64,000 nt of DNA from an uncultured Eubacteriales bacterium (GTDB lineage Bacteria; Bacillota; Clostridia; Oscillospirales; CAG-382), in assembly GCA_900551295.1 (NCBI GenBank), contig URVJ01000001.1, positions 62,001 through 126,000 of the forward strand, in the 5' to 3' direction. Positions 44,805-53,423 of the stretch are shown here, piece after piece. Each line of letters begins with the position of its first letter. Position 1 is the first letter of the stretch. The notes below the pieces were generated by a model, which was not told where the DNA came from, made no database searches, and worked only from the letters and a program-made list of their open reading frames with translations. Both the position numbers and the translations under genes were made by a program.

Positions 44805-45788
44805 TTATTCAACCGTCAGAACAACTTTTCCAGCATTCTCGCCGCGGTAAAGAATATCATGCGCTTCTTCGGCGCTTGTAATAGGAAGAACCTTGTATAT
44901 TGTCGGCTTAACTTCACCGGTTTCAACCTTAGGCCATACGTTCTTCACAAGCTCCGCCAAAATTTTCGCTTTGGTTTCGGGAGTTCTTGAACGCAGAGTG
45001 CTGCCGATTATACGGGCGTTGCGTACGTATATGTTCTTTAAGTCAATTTGTGTTTCTCTGCCTGCAAGCGCGGCAATCATTATCCAGCGTGCGCCGTGCG
45101 AAAGGTAAGGAAGACAGTCGCCCATTATTTTTCCGCCGAGACAGTCGATTGCGACATCTACGGGATGTCCTTCGTCAAGCTGCTGCTTTAACACATCTAC
45201 AATGCTCTGCTTTGAAGTATCGACAATTATATCCGCGCCGAGGTGTTTGATTCTTTCAGCAATCTCGGCACTCAATACAGTTGTTATAACGCGTGCGCCA
45301 AAAGCCTTTGCCATAGGTATTACAACGCTTGCAAGACCGCTTGCGCCTGCATTCATGAGCAATGTGTTTCCGCTTTTAAGTCCGCCCTCAATAAAAAGAT
45401 TGAGATATGCCGTTGCAAAGGCTTCGGGTATAGCCGCAGCTTCGACCATTGAACAGCCTTTGGGAACGGGCATAAGCATATCGTACTTAACGTTTGCATA
45501 TTGTGCATATCCGCCGCCGCCGAGAAGTGCGCAGACCTTGTCTCCGACCTTCCAGTTTGATTTTTCAGCAGCAACCTTGCCGACTTCCGTTATGGTTCCG
45601 GCTATTTCAAGTCCCATCCAATCGGGGCAGCCGGGAGGCGGGGGATAGTCGCCTTCTCTTTGCATAAGATCGGCACGGTTAAGCGCGGAAGCCTCGATTT
45701 TTACGAGCACGTCCTCGTCCTTTACGATGGGATTCGGTACGTCGCTCCAGAATAAATGTCTGTTTTCGCCGACTAATACGGCTTTCAT
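44805..45788 (-). CDS. Quinone oxidoreductase-like MDR dehydrogenase
   Basis: A 327-residue medium-chain reductase of the NADPH:quinone oxidoreductase type. EASALNRADLMQREG and LGLEIAGT-like GLEIAGTITEVG are N-terminal signatures. LLMNAGASGLASVVI forms the Rossmann dinucleotide site. No zinc-ligand cysteine set is present, as usual for this subgroup, which reduces enones or quinones with NADPH. It is last in a three-gene unit with another MDR protein and a Gfo/Idh dehydrogenase, so a role in modifying a sugar-derived ketone or enone is likely. Confidence 0.87.
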   Translation of the reverse strand: MKAVLVGENRHLFWSDVPNPIVKDEDVLVKIEASALNRADLMQREGDYPPPPGCPDWMGLEIAGTITEVGKVAAEKSNWKVGDKVCALLGGGGYAQYANVKYDMLMPVPKGCSMVEAAAIPEAFATAYLNLFIEGGLKSGNTLLMNAGASGLASVVIPMAKAFGARVITTVLSAEIAERIKHLGADIIVDTSKQSIVDVLKQQLDEGHPVDVAIDCLGGKIMGDCLPYLSHGARWIMIAALAGRETQIDLKNIYVRNARIIGSTLRSRTPETKAKILAELVKNVWPKVETGEVKPTIYKVLPITSAEEAHDILYRGENAGKVVLTVE

Positions 45789-45812
45789 AATAACATCTCC
45801 AGTTCTTTCAGA

Positions 45813-46829
45813 TTAATTTAATTTGCTCCAGTCAAAAACAACTCCGATAGGGAAGTTTTTGGGATTGTTTGCAAGAAGTGTGTAGACCTTGGGCGCTTCT
45901 TCGGGAGAACAAATCTTTCCGATAAGTGCGCGCTGATTTATTCGGTTGAATTTTACAAGTTTGATTATATCTGAGCAGTCGTCGTTCATTGTGCGGCAGC
46001 CGGGGTATGATTCGTACTTTGCACGCGCTACATTGTTAGCGCCGATAAGGCTTATTCCTCTGCCGTGAACGTCATGGTAAAAGTCAAAACCGTCGACAGG
46101 CGCTCTGGTACAGCCGAGAAGTGCGACTCTGCCCATATCAGCGGTACACTCTACGGAACATTTCAGTGCTTCGCCGTTTCCGGTAACTTCCAATACGACA
46201 GGTGCGCCTTTTCCTCCGGTGAGGGATTTTACTTTTTCGAGATAATCGGGCTGTGCAGGATCAAGTACATAATCAGCGCCGAGACTTTTTGCAAGATTAC
46301 GTCTGCTTTCGTCAAAATCCGCCGCAATTACGGGACACGCACCGGCAGCCTTGCAGAGCTGCACTCCGAGAAGTCCGAGTATTCCGAGTCCCACGACAAG
46401 CGCAGGCTCGCCGATCTCAAGACGTGTTCTTCTGACAGCAAGCATTGGAAACGCCGTGATAACAGTAAATACAACGTCGAGCGCGTCGAGCTCCTTATCA
46501 ACCTTTACCGCTGTTTCGGGCATAATGTTATATTCTTTATGCTTACCGAAACAGATAATAACTCTATCACCGACTTTTAGCTTTGTAACGCCGTTTCCGA
46601 GAGCAACAACCGTTCCGACGCCGCAGTAGCCGCACTCACGAGGAAAATGCGTCGGTAGATCTTTCTGAAATACCGAAACGTTTTTGTCGCCGACAAGGTT
46701 TGCACGCTCCGTACCTGCACTTACTGCCGTATACTCGGTCCTGACGAGTACTTGCTTTTCACCCGGCTGTTCTTCATGAACTTCGAGAAGTTCTGCCGTG
46801 TTCGGTTTTGTGAATACTATCTGTTTCAT
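45813..46829 (-). CDS. Zinc-type alcohol/polyol dehydrogenase (MDR family)
   Basis: A 338-residue MDR protein of the group beginning with the SAGTERANL motif. The coenzyme site is VVGLGILGLLGVQL, followed by the acidic AADFDESR that favours NAD. The structural zinc cysteine lobe is absent. It begins three bases after the Gfo/Idh stop and is followed after 24 bases by the QOR-like gene. Related proteins in gut bacteria accompany Gfo/Idh dehydrogenases in sugar or cyclitol catabolism; the substrate is unknown. Confidence 0.85.
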   Translation of the reverse strand: MKQIVFTKPNTAELLEVHEEQPGEKQVLVRTEYTAVSAGTERANLVGDKNVSVFQKDLPTHFPRECGYCGVGTVVALGNGVTKLKVGDRVIICFGKHKEYNIMPETAVKVDKELDALDVVFTVITAFPMLAVRRTRLEIGEPALVVGLGILGLLGVQLCKAAGACPVIAADFDESRRNLAKSLGADYVLDPAQPDYLEKVKSLTGGKGAPVVLEVTGNGEALKCSVECTADMGRVALLGCTRAPVDGFDFYHDVHGRGISLIGANNVARAKYESYPGCRTMNDDCSDIIKLVKFNRINQRALIGKICSPEEAPKVYTLLANNPKNFPIGVVFDWSKLN

Positions 46830-46832
46830 TGT

Positions 46833-47855
46833 TTAAACCCTCCCGTTTTTGTCTGCTCCGCAGCATTTCATGACATTTTCAAAGACTTTCATTTCGTAAT
46901 CGTATGTATACGGATTTACTTTTTGCCGCGAAGCAATAAGAGCGAAATCCTCCATCATTGCGCTGTATCTGTCAAAAGGCTCGGTTTCATACTTATTGCT
47001 GCAATTTCTCCAATGATTTTCTACATTTTCCGTAAATGTTTCATTGTAAGCGGTAGTGTAGGAGTTTTCAAATGCAAAAATCTCCGTAGGTTTTATTTCA
47101 ACCGTGCCTTTGGTTCCGCTTATTACGATCTGACGTCTGCTAAAGCCGTTAATTTCTGAACCGCTGGTCTTAATAAAAGAAACGCCCGTATCGTATTTCA
47201 TAACTGCATATCCGTAATCGAGCGCACCGTCCGAACCGGGAGTTCCGGTGCTGCCGTTGAGCGGTATTATTTCTTTGGGTTCACCCATGAACAGCATCAC
47301 CATATCCACAAGATGACAGCCTAAGAAAAACATCATTCCTCCGGGAAAACGGGAAAGCCAGTGCCTTTTATCAGGGTCGTAATATGTGCTCATATGCGCT
47401 TCAACGCACATCAGATCTCCGAATTTTCCTTCTTTTGCCTGTGCAAGATACTTCTGAATAACCGGGTTGTATCTGTACATATATCCGAGCTGAAACGGAA
47501 TATTACGGCTTTTCGCGGTGTCAATCATTTTGCGGAACGCGTCTATGTCTGGTGAACCCGGTTTGTCGAGATGAACCGCAAGTCCCTTGTCGAGAGCGTG
47601 CTGCGCCCAGTATGTCGCGGTGAGCTCGTCGGTTTCTACAATTACCGCGTCAAGTCCGTCAAGATTAATTGCATCTTCGGCACTGAAATGTTTGAATCTG
47701 TTAAACGGCGGATTGTTCAGCCTTTGCGCATACTGCTCATCAGGCTCTGCCACGCCGAGAACTTCATAGTAATCCGAAAGCGTTTCAAGAGTTTCAAGCG
47801 TCATTGGCGCGTGATCGTGTGCGGTGCCGAACTGGACTACACGTAATTTTTTCAT
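46833..47855 (-). CDS. Gfo/Idh/MocA family oxidoreductase
   Basis: A 340-residue NAD(P)-dependent dehydrogenase. The N-terminal Rossmann domain begins VVQFGTAHDHA, with LDKPGS in place of the usual EKP motif (Lys kept), and GCHLVDMVML supplies the conserved His/Asp. GGAGG is just upstream of the ATG. First gene of the unit and divergent from an AraC regulator whose probable binding repeats lie between them. Substrates of the family are sugars and cyclitols. Confidence 0.88.
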   Translation of the reverse strand: MKKLRVVQFGTAHDHAPMTLETLETLSDYYEVLGVAEPDEQYAQRLNNPPFNRFKHFSAEDAINLDGLDAVIVETDELTATYWAQHALDKGLAVHLDKPGSPDIDAFRKMIDTAKSRNIPFQLGYMYRYNPVIQKYLAQAKEGKFGDLMCVEAHMSTYYDPDKRHWLSRFPGGMMFFLGCHLVDMVMLFMGEPKEIIPLNGSTGTPGSDGALDYGYAVMKYDTGVSFIKTSGSEINGFSRRQIVISGTKGTVEIKPTEIFAFENSYTTAYNETFTENVENHWRNCSNKYETEPFDRYSAMMEDFALIASRQKVNPYTYDYEMKVFENVMKCCGADKNGRV

Positions 47856-47872
47856 TTATGTATTACCTCCTG

Positions 47873-47901
47873 TTGACACAATGCAAAAAACGCTGTATAA
47901 T
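47873..47901 (+). promoter_or_regulatory. Consensus promoter reading towards the AraC regulator
   Basis: Perfect TTGACA, 17-base spacer, TATAAT. It gives a leader of about 110 bases that contains three copies of a probable operator word. Confidence 0.7.
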
Positions 47902-47908
47902 ATGCTGT

Positions 47909-48005
47909 ATTCTGCAATGATTATTTGTTACAACATGATATTACATTATTAAACGTCATTTTTCAATGTGTAATTCTGCAAGATTTATATACTATTCTGC
48001 AGAAT
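47909..48005. promoter_or_regulatory. Probable AraC-type operator repeats
   Basis: ATTCTGCA occurs at 47909, 47973 and 47994. The last two are exactly 21 bp apart, and the last is part of a perfect 12-base palindrome ATTCTGCAGAAT. The first is 64 bp from the second, close to six helical turns. Twenty-one bp is the classic AraC half-site spacing. Confidence 0.6.
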
Positions 48006-48020
48006 TTGAGAGGTGTTCAT

Positions 48021-48779
48021 ATGCTGAAAATTGAGGGCCTGTATTGCGACTACATAGAACGCAGCCCTATGGTATGCGACGTAAATCTCGGACTTCACAC
48101 GGACACCGTAGGAATCATGATTTCGGGAACCGCGGATTTCAGGCTTAACGGGAACGTTACGCATATCGGTGAAAGGGAGGGTGTGTTTATTCCGGGAAAT
48201 CTGCCGTATGTTTCGGAATGGTACGGCGAAAATATTTCCTTTTATTCCCTGAAATTCGACGTGCGTTACAAAGGCAGAGGATTTTTTGAAAATCAAAGCA
48301 TTGAACGGTTTGTACCGGGTGAACGGTATGCATCTTTTATAGAAAAATGCGGTATTATCACAAAGTCTCCGCGTGACAGCTTTGAATCTAACCTTTGCTT
48401 TTTTGAAATGCTCGACTTCTTTGCCGAGAGATTTTCAGATAAAGGCAGTTCGGTTTACAGCGAATGCGTGGAAAAAGCAATGTACTATCTTCGTGAAAAC
48501 TGTTCGTCAAACATTAAAATGTCAGATGCCGCGGCATTTTGCTGTGTCAGCGAGTCGCAGCTGTATCATAAGTTCAAAAAGCAAACCGGCATAACGCCGA
48601 TAGAGTACAAAAACCGTCACAGAATACAAATTGCCGCCGAACTGCTTTCTTCTACTCAAAAGACGACAGAAGAAATAAGTGAAATGCTCGGTTTTTCTTC
48701 CGTATCGCACTTTTTGAAAATGTTTAAGACGATCACAGGCAACAATACACAGTTTTACCGTAAAAATAAGCTTCTGTAA
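48021..48779 (+). CDS. AraC-family transcriptional regulator
   Basis: A 252-residue regulator. An N-terminal cupin-like domain (GTADFRLNGNVTHIGEREGVFIP region) precedes a C-terminal AraC double helix-turn-helix (DAAAFCCVSESQLYHKFKKQTG and EISEMLGFSSVSHFLKMFK). The start MLKIEGLY follows AGAGGTG; 32 in-frame codons upstream would run through the operator repeats and lack a ribosome binding site. It is divergent from the Gfo/Idh-MDR operon and is its likely regulator, probably also repressing itself because the repeats lie in its own leader. Confidence 0.88.
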   Translation: MLKIEGLYCDYIERSPMVCDVNLGLHTDTVGIMISGTADFRLNGNVTHIGEREGVFIPGNLPYVSEWYGENISFYSLKFDVRYKGRGFFENQSIERFVPGERYASFIEKCGIITKSPRDSFESNLCFFEMLDFFAERFSDKGSSVYSECVEKAMYYLRENCSSNIKMSDAAAFCCVSESQLYHKFKKQTGITPIEYKNRHRIQIAAELLSSTQKTTEEISEMLGFSSVSHFLKMFKTITGNNTQFYRKNKLL

Positions 48780-48790
48780 GGCTTAAATTT

Positions 48791-49552
48791 TCAGTTACCG
48801 TACACTGCCGATATAATTTCCCGCGCTTGGCTCAAAAGCGGCTGCGCAGGTGTTGCAAGGTCATCGTATTCCGCAACGCACAAAAACATTCCGCGTCCGA
48901 ACAACGGTGCTATGCGCCTGTGGTCATGGCAAAAACTGCCGACGCACAAAAACAGAGTCGGAATTCCGATTTTCTGCCGCAAAAGAATTTCAGTACGGTA
49001 ATTTTCCAAAAGCTCTTGTTCGCTGTCGGCAGCGGTTACGATTTTGGAAATATCCGCACCGCGTTCTTTGTGGCAAAGCGAATATTCAAGTACGGTTTCA
49101 GGTTCAAAATATTTACAAGTATGCGAAGACATCAGAACTTCGCCGCCGAGTGCATGGATTTTCTCTATGTACTCTTTTTGTTTTTGCACTGCCGTTTCAT
49201 CTTTTGTCAGCTCATACTGCGTCCGGCAGAAAATGTCACCCATAACATCAGCAAGCGCGCCGCCTGCTTTTACCGCCATAAGCATTTCGTCCACAAGCTG
49301 TTCATCGGTCTTTTCCATGTATGGATTTGTACGGTAATTTGTTACATAACAGGGCTTACCCATAGCCTCAAACAGCATTGAAAGCGTATCAGGATTTACG
49401 TATTTCTGTTCAAGCTTTTCAAGCTGCAATCCGAATCTGTCCGCACCGCCGTCATTACCTTTTTTGATAAGCTCAAGCACACGTTCCGGGGTTCTCGCCT
49501 GAATCATCATTGTAACGGTGGGTTTGTTTTCAATCAAAAAGTTTTCTTTCAT
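48791..49552 (-). CDS. Type I 3-dehydroquinate dehydratase-like protein
   Basis: A 253-residue TIM-barrel protein. The Schiff-base Lys is in DISKIVTAA, the catalytic His in MSSHTCKY, and substrate-binding Arg in TNYRTN and DHRRIAP. The terminal Gln is in TPAQP, replacing the usual APGQ. It is diverged from biosynthetic AroD. The start MKENFLIEN has AAGGATA upstream and lies next to the stop of the SDR gene. In this catabolic cluster it may dehydrate a quinate-like or other cyclic beta-hydroxy ketone rather than serve the shikimate pathway. The family is well supported; the substrate is an inference. Confidence 0.72.
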   Translation of the reverse strand: MKENFLIENKPTVTMMIQARTPERVLELIKKGNDGGADRFGLQLEKLEQKYVNPDTLSMLFEAMGKPCYVTNYRTNPYMEKTDEQLVDEMLMAVKAGGALADVMGDIFCRTQYELTKDETAVQKQKEYIEKIHALGGEVLMSSHTCKYFEPETVLEYSLCHKERGADISKIVTAADSEQELLENYRTEILLRQKIGIPTLFLCVGSFCHDHRRIAPLFGRGMFLCVAEYDDLATPAQPLLSQAREIISAVYGN

Positions 49553-49553
49553 T

Positions 49554-50309
49554 TCAGATATCCTTATTGTGCAGAATACTTCTTCCGCCGTCCATGAGCA
49601 GATTAACTCCGTCAAAGAATGCTCCTTCTTCGCTTGCGGTATAAAGTATTAAGTCCACAAGCTCTTTCGGCTGAGCGGCACGTCCGAGCGCCGTTTTCAT
49701 TCCCGCCATACCGGGACGCGTAAGCACAGGCCCCGGCGAAACGCATACGCAGCGAATTCCGTACTTTGCTCCGTAAAGGGCAATGCTCTTTGTAAGTCCG
49801 TTCATTGCGGCGCTCTTTGAAGATGAGTAACCTATATTTGAAGGGCAGCCTTCTTCGCCGGTAATAGAGCCGATGTTGATTATAACGCCGCTTTTCTGTG
49901 TGCGCATTTGTTTAAGCACGGCATGGTCAAAATAAAACTGACCCTTGAGGTTTACGTCAATACTCCAGTCAAAAACTTCGATCGGCACATCGGGAAATTC
50001 GCCGCTTTGTTTTAAGACTCTCATTTCCGCGCCGCCGGCGCAGTTTACCATAACGTCAATACTGCCGAATGTATTGACAGCCGTGTCGCGGGCTTTGCAT
50101 ACCTGAGTATAGTCTCTTACATCACAGCAGAAACCGACTGCGTGTCCGGGATAATCCGCATTGATCTCAGCTGCTTTTTTCATAACCTCTTGTTCGTTTG
50201 CGTCGCACATGAGTACGTTTCCTCCGAGCTTTACAAACTCCTGACAGAAAAGAAGTCCCATTCCCGATGCCGCGCCGGTTGCGATTGCGCATTTATTCGT
50301 AAAATCCAT
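49554..50309 (-). CDS. SDR family oxidoreductase
   Basis: A 251-residue short-chain dehydrogenase. TGAASGMG is the coenzyme loop, NCAGG the NAG-type strand, and Ser in IGSITG with YSSSK form the catalytic triad. Asp in LMCDANE favours NAD. GGAGG is upstream of the ATG. It is coupled to the dehydroquinase-like gene, so it may make or use that enzyme's ketone. It is divergent from an AraC regulator. Confidence 0.9.
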   Translation of the reverse strand: MDFTNKCAIATGAASGMGLLFCQEFVKLGGNVLMCDANEQEVMKKAAEINADYPGHAVGFCCDVRDYTQVCKARDTAVNTFGSIDVMVNCAGGAEMRVLKQSGEFPDVPIEVFDWSIDVNLKGQFYFDHAVLKQMRTQKSGVIINIGSITGEEGCPSNIGYSSSKSAAMNGLTKSIALYGAKYGIRCVCVSPGPVLTRPGMAGMKTALGRAAQPKELVDLILYTASEEGAFFDGVNLLMDGGRSILHNKDI

Positions 50310-50342
50310 TTCAAATAACCTCCGTTTGTTATTTTCGCTTAA

Positions 50343-50371
50343 ATTATAAATTTAAAACACCAAAACTTCAA
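50343..50371 (-). promoter_or_regulatory. Promoter of the SDR/dehydroquinase-like operon
   Basis: Minus strand: TTGAAG, 17-base spacer, TATAAT. Confidence 0.65.
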
Positions 50372-50423
50372 TGCAATAAACGGTACACTTTTAACATTAT
50401 CGCTATAAATTTGAAAAATAAAG

Positions 50424-50451
50424 TTGACTGTATTGCGATATTCGTTATAAT
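50424..50451 (+). promoter_or_regulatory. Promoter of the AraC regulator at 50486
   Basis: TTGACT, 16-base spacer, TATAAT, about 35 bases before the start. Confidence 0.7.
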
Positions 50452-50485
50452 ATACTTGTAATGCTTTTTTTAGGGAGGCATATTC

Positions 50486-51247
50486 ATGGACGGTTTTGAA
50501 AATTTGGTTATCACGGAAGTTTGCAAAGTTTTTACCGTAAACGGAAACAAAGGACGTTACGTAAAAATCAAAGACAGAAACAGCTACGGGCTGACATTCT
50601 GCAAAAACGGAAAAATCACATATACGCATAAAAATAAAAAGTATATTTCCACACCCGACTATGCGCTGATTCTGCCACAAGGCGAGGACTATGAGCTGTA
50701 CAATAACGAATCCGGCAGTTTTCCCGTTGTCAACTTTAAATGTACAGGCTGGGAAAGCCGTGAGTTTTTAAGAATACCGCTCAAAAGCAGCGAAAGTTAT
50801 ATTTCCGATTATGAAAAAATGCACAAGCTCAGCCTTTTGCAAAACAATAATCTAAAAATTATGCATCTGTTTTACGGCATATTTGAAAGACTGTCCGAAG
50901 AAAATCTGTACGGCGCGGGCATACTTGCTCCGGCTGTAAATTATATAGAAGGCAACTGCTTTGACTCGTCGGTGGATATTAAAATGCTTGCCGATCTGTC
51001 AGGCATATGCGAAAGCTATTTCAGACGCTTGTTTGTACAGAAGTATAACATTTCGCCTAAATCATACATTATCAATCTGCGGCTGACGTATGCGCGTCAG
51101 CTGTTATCCGAAAGCAAGCTTGAAGTTTCTCAAATTTCCGAAAAGTGCGGCTTTTCAAGCGTATATCATTTTTGCCGTACCTTTAAGACTCAGTTCGGCG
51201 AAACGCCTACCGAATACAGAAACCGAACTTTCGGAATGCAAATTTAG
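50486..51247 (+). CDS. AraC-family transcriptional regulator
   Basis: A 253-residue regulator: cupin-like N-terminal half (YVKIKDRNSYGLTF, ISTPDYALILPQGEDYELYN) and AraC helix-turn-helix pair (MLADLSGICESYFRRLFVQK and QISEKCGFSSVYHFCRTFK). AGGGAGG precedes the ATG. It is flanked by the divergent SDR/dehydroquinase-like pair and the downstream acid-sugar dehydratase operon, and could control either or both. Confidence 0.88.
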   Translation: MDGFENLVITEVCKVFTVNGNKGRYVKIKDRNSYGLTFCKNGKITYTHKNKKYISTPDYALILPQGEDYELYNNESGSFPVVNFKCTGWESREFLRIPLKSSESYISDYEKMHKLSLLQNNNLKIMHLFYGIFERLSEENLYGAGILAPAVNYIEGNCFDSSVDIKMLADLSGICESYFRRLFVQKYNISPKSYIINLRLTYARQLLSESKLEVSQISEKCGFSSVYHFCRTFKTQFGETPTEYRNRTFGMQI

Positions 51248-51259
51248 CATATGTGTATA

Positions 51260-51294
51260 CAGGTATACGATATATGATATATGATATATGCCTG
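51260..51294. repeat. AT-rich tandem repeat within a hairpin
   Basis: Three copies of GATATAT in a row, enclosed by arms CAGGTATA and TATGCCTG that can pair. No U-run follows. It lies between the AraC gene and the dehydratase operon and may be a weak terminator or a processing structure. Confidence 0.5.
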
Positions 51295-51401
51295 TAATGC
51301 CAAAAGAATAAGAAATCTAAATCATTAAATAAGTTACAGACTTGAAAACAGCGCGGTTTTGGTATATCATGAAATAAAAAAACACAATTCGAGGTGCAGC
51401 A

Positions 51402-52562
51402 ATGAAAGTAACGGATATTAAAGCATTTCCCGTTGACTGCTTCAGAACAAACTGGGTGTTTGTAAAGGTATATACCGACGAAGGCATCGACGGTGTAGGC
51501 GAGGCTACGCTTGAATATAAAGAAAAAGCCTTGCTCGGTGCTTTGGAGCACATCAGGGAATATCTTGTCGGAAAAAATCCGCTCGATATCGAAAGGCATT
51601 ATCATGACATTTACCGCGACGCGTACTGGAGAGGAGGACCGGTGCTTATGTCGGCTCTGTCCGCAGTCGAAACGGCGCTTTGGGACATACTCGGAAAGAG
51701 TCTCAGAGTTCCTGTTTATCAGCTTCTCGGCGGACGCGCGAACGATAAGGTCAGAATTTACGTAAACGGTTGGTTTTCGGGTGCAAAAACGCCGGAACAG
51801 TTTGCGAAAAGGGCGCGTGAAACGGTAAAACGCGGAGTAACGGCTATGAAATGGGATCCGTTCGGAAAGGCGTACATGACGCTGAGCAATGCGGAACTTA
51901 ACACCGCGATAGAATGTGTCGGCGCTGTCCGCGAGGCTGTCGGAAAAGACGTCGACCTGCTTATCGAATGTCACGGCAGATTTGACGTTGCAACAGGCAT
52001 TAAAATCTGCCACGAAATGGAGCAGTTCTCACCCATGCTCGTTGAAGAACCGGTTCCGCCCGATAATCTTGACGCGCTCAAGGCTGTCCGCGACAAGTCA
52101 AATCTTCCCATATCCGCAGGAGAACGCCTTTATTCGAGACGCGACTATCTGCCGCTTTTCAACATGAGAGCCGCCGACTTTATACAGCCCGACGTGAGCC
52201 ATGCCGGAGGTATAATGGAGCTTAAAAAGATAGGCGCAATGGCAGAGGCAAATTATATAGGATTTGCGCCGCATAATCCGTCAGGGCCTGTCGCAAATGC
52301 CGCAACGCTCCAGATTGCCGCATGTTGTCCAAATTTCAGCATACTTGAAATAATGAACAGCGACGTTGAGTACAGAAAAGACGTTACAAACGAACATCTT
52401 GAATATAAAGACGGATACATAACAATACCCGATAAACCCGGTATCGGAGTTGAAATAAACGAGGAAGAATGTCTTAAACACCCGTATTCGCCGCATACGC
52501 TGCGCCACTATACCGGTGCTCTTACGGATATAAGACCGCCGAAATCCGAATTTTATTTCTGA
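51402..52562 (+). CDS. Enolase-superfamily acid-sugar dehydratase (galactonate dehydratase-like)
   Basis: A 386-residue mandelate racemase/muconate lactonising family enzyme. Metal ligands are Glu in LLIECHGRF, Glu in VEEPVPP and Glu in SAGERLYS. Catalytic bases sit in MKWDPFG and the QPDVSHAGGI and APHNPSGP segments. The ECHGRF and KWDPF motifs are typical of galactonate-type dehydratases, which convert aldonic acids to 2-keto-3-deoxy acids. GAGGTG precedes the ATG. It heads an operon with an SDR and an unclassified glycoside hydrolase-like gene. The exact sugar acid is unknown. Confidence 0.87.
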   Translation: MKVTDIKAFPVDCFRTNWVFVKVYTDEGIDGVGEATLEYKEKALLGALEHIREYLVGKNPLDIERHYHDIYRDAYWRGGPVLMSALSAVETALWDILGKSLRVPVYQLLGGRANDKVRIYVNGWFSGAKTPEQFAKRARETVKRGVTAMKWDPFGKAYMTLSNAELNTAIECVGAVREAVGKDVDLLIECHGRFDVATGIKICHEMEQFSPMLVEEPVPPDNLDALKAVRDKSNLPISAGERLYSRRDYLPLFNMRAADFIQPDVSHAGGIMELKKIGAMAEANYIGFAPHNPSGPVANAATLQIAACCPNFSILEIMNSDVEYRKDVTNEHLEYKDGYITIPDKPGIGVEINEEECLKHPYSPHTLRHYTGALTDIRPPKSEFYF

Positions 52563-52596
52563 TAACATATAAATAGATTTGGGAGATATTAAAACT

Positions 52597-53403
52597 ATGA
52601 AAAAAGCTGTATTTGTTACCGGAGCTACGGTAGGTTCCGGACTTGCGTGCGCAAGACGTTTCGCAAAAGAGGGATACGATGTTTTTATAACAAGCAGAAA
52701 TGCCGAACATGCCGAAAAAGCAGCAAAATCTGTCGCTGAGGAATTCGGAGTATTCGCAAAGGGATACGGACTGAGCGTCGGTGACGAAAGCAAGGTTATA
52801 GACGTATTCAAAGATATAGATAACTGCGGCAGATTTGTCGAAACCGTCGTGCTTAACGCCGCAAATATGGGATTCGGCACGGATCCCGCAAAAGGAATGG
52901 ACTTTTTTACGGTTCCGGTCGAGGAGTTCCGCGGAGTTTTTGAAACCAACCTTGTATGGAATTTCACCATAGTGCGTCAGGCTGCAATTCGCATGAGGGA
53001 ACATCATAAAGGTGCAATCGTCTTTATAAGCTCCAACACTGCTTACCGTGCAATACCCAACAGAAGCGCATACAGCGCCTCCAAAGGCGGAATAAACGCT
53101 ATGTCAAGAGCATTTGCAATAGATCTCGGGCCTTTCGGCATACGTTCCAACGTCGTTCTTCCCGGAACGATTAAAACGCAGCGCTGGGTTGAAATGGGTT
53201 CAAAGCAGATCGTAAACGGAACTCTTACGCCTATCGGAGATATATCGGATTTTGATGATATTGCAAACGCAGCATGGTATCTCGGCAGTGACGAGTCAAA
53301 GAACGTAACCGGCACCGAAATAACTGTAGACGGAGGTATGAGCGTACAGCTTTATCCGCAGCTTCTCAATGAACTCAAAAGAAAGGCAATGCAGGAAAAC
53401 TGA
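52597..53403 (+). CDS. SDR family oxidoreductase
   Basis: A 268-residue short-chain dehydrogenase. TGATVGSGLA is the coenzyme loop, followed by the basic SRNAEHAE that suggests NADP. ISSNTAY and YSASKGG carry the catalytic Ser, Tyr and Lys. The start MKKAVFVTG follows GGGAGA. It lies 34 bases after the dehydratase gene and 20 before the GH-like gene. It may oxidise a sugar or reduce a keto acid produced by the dehydratase. Confidence 0.9.
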   Translation: MKKAVFVTGATVGSGLACARRFAKEGYDVFITSRNAEHAEKAAKSVAEEFGVFAKGYGLSVGDESKVIDVFKDIDNCGRFVETVVLNAANMGFGTDPAKGMDFFTVPVEEFRGVFETNLVWNFTIVRQAAIRMREHHKGAIVFISSNTAYRAIPNRSAYSASKGGINAMSRAFAIDLGPFGIRSNVVLPGTIKTQRWVEMGSKQIVNGTLTPIGDISDFDDIANAAWYLGSDESKNVTGTEITVDGGMSVQLYPQLLNELKRKAMQEN

Positions 53404-53423
53404 ACCTCTTGCGGTAAAACAGT

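Noticed and set aside
51260..51294. CRISPR-like repeats
   Set aside because: The units are seven bases, directly adjacent and AT-only. There are no spacers and no cas genes nearby.
51207..52013. 268-codon minus-strand frame opposite the dehydratase gene
   Set aside because: It is antisense to metal-binding motifs of the enolase superfamily enzyme and has no start signal.
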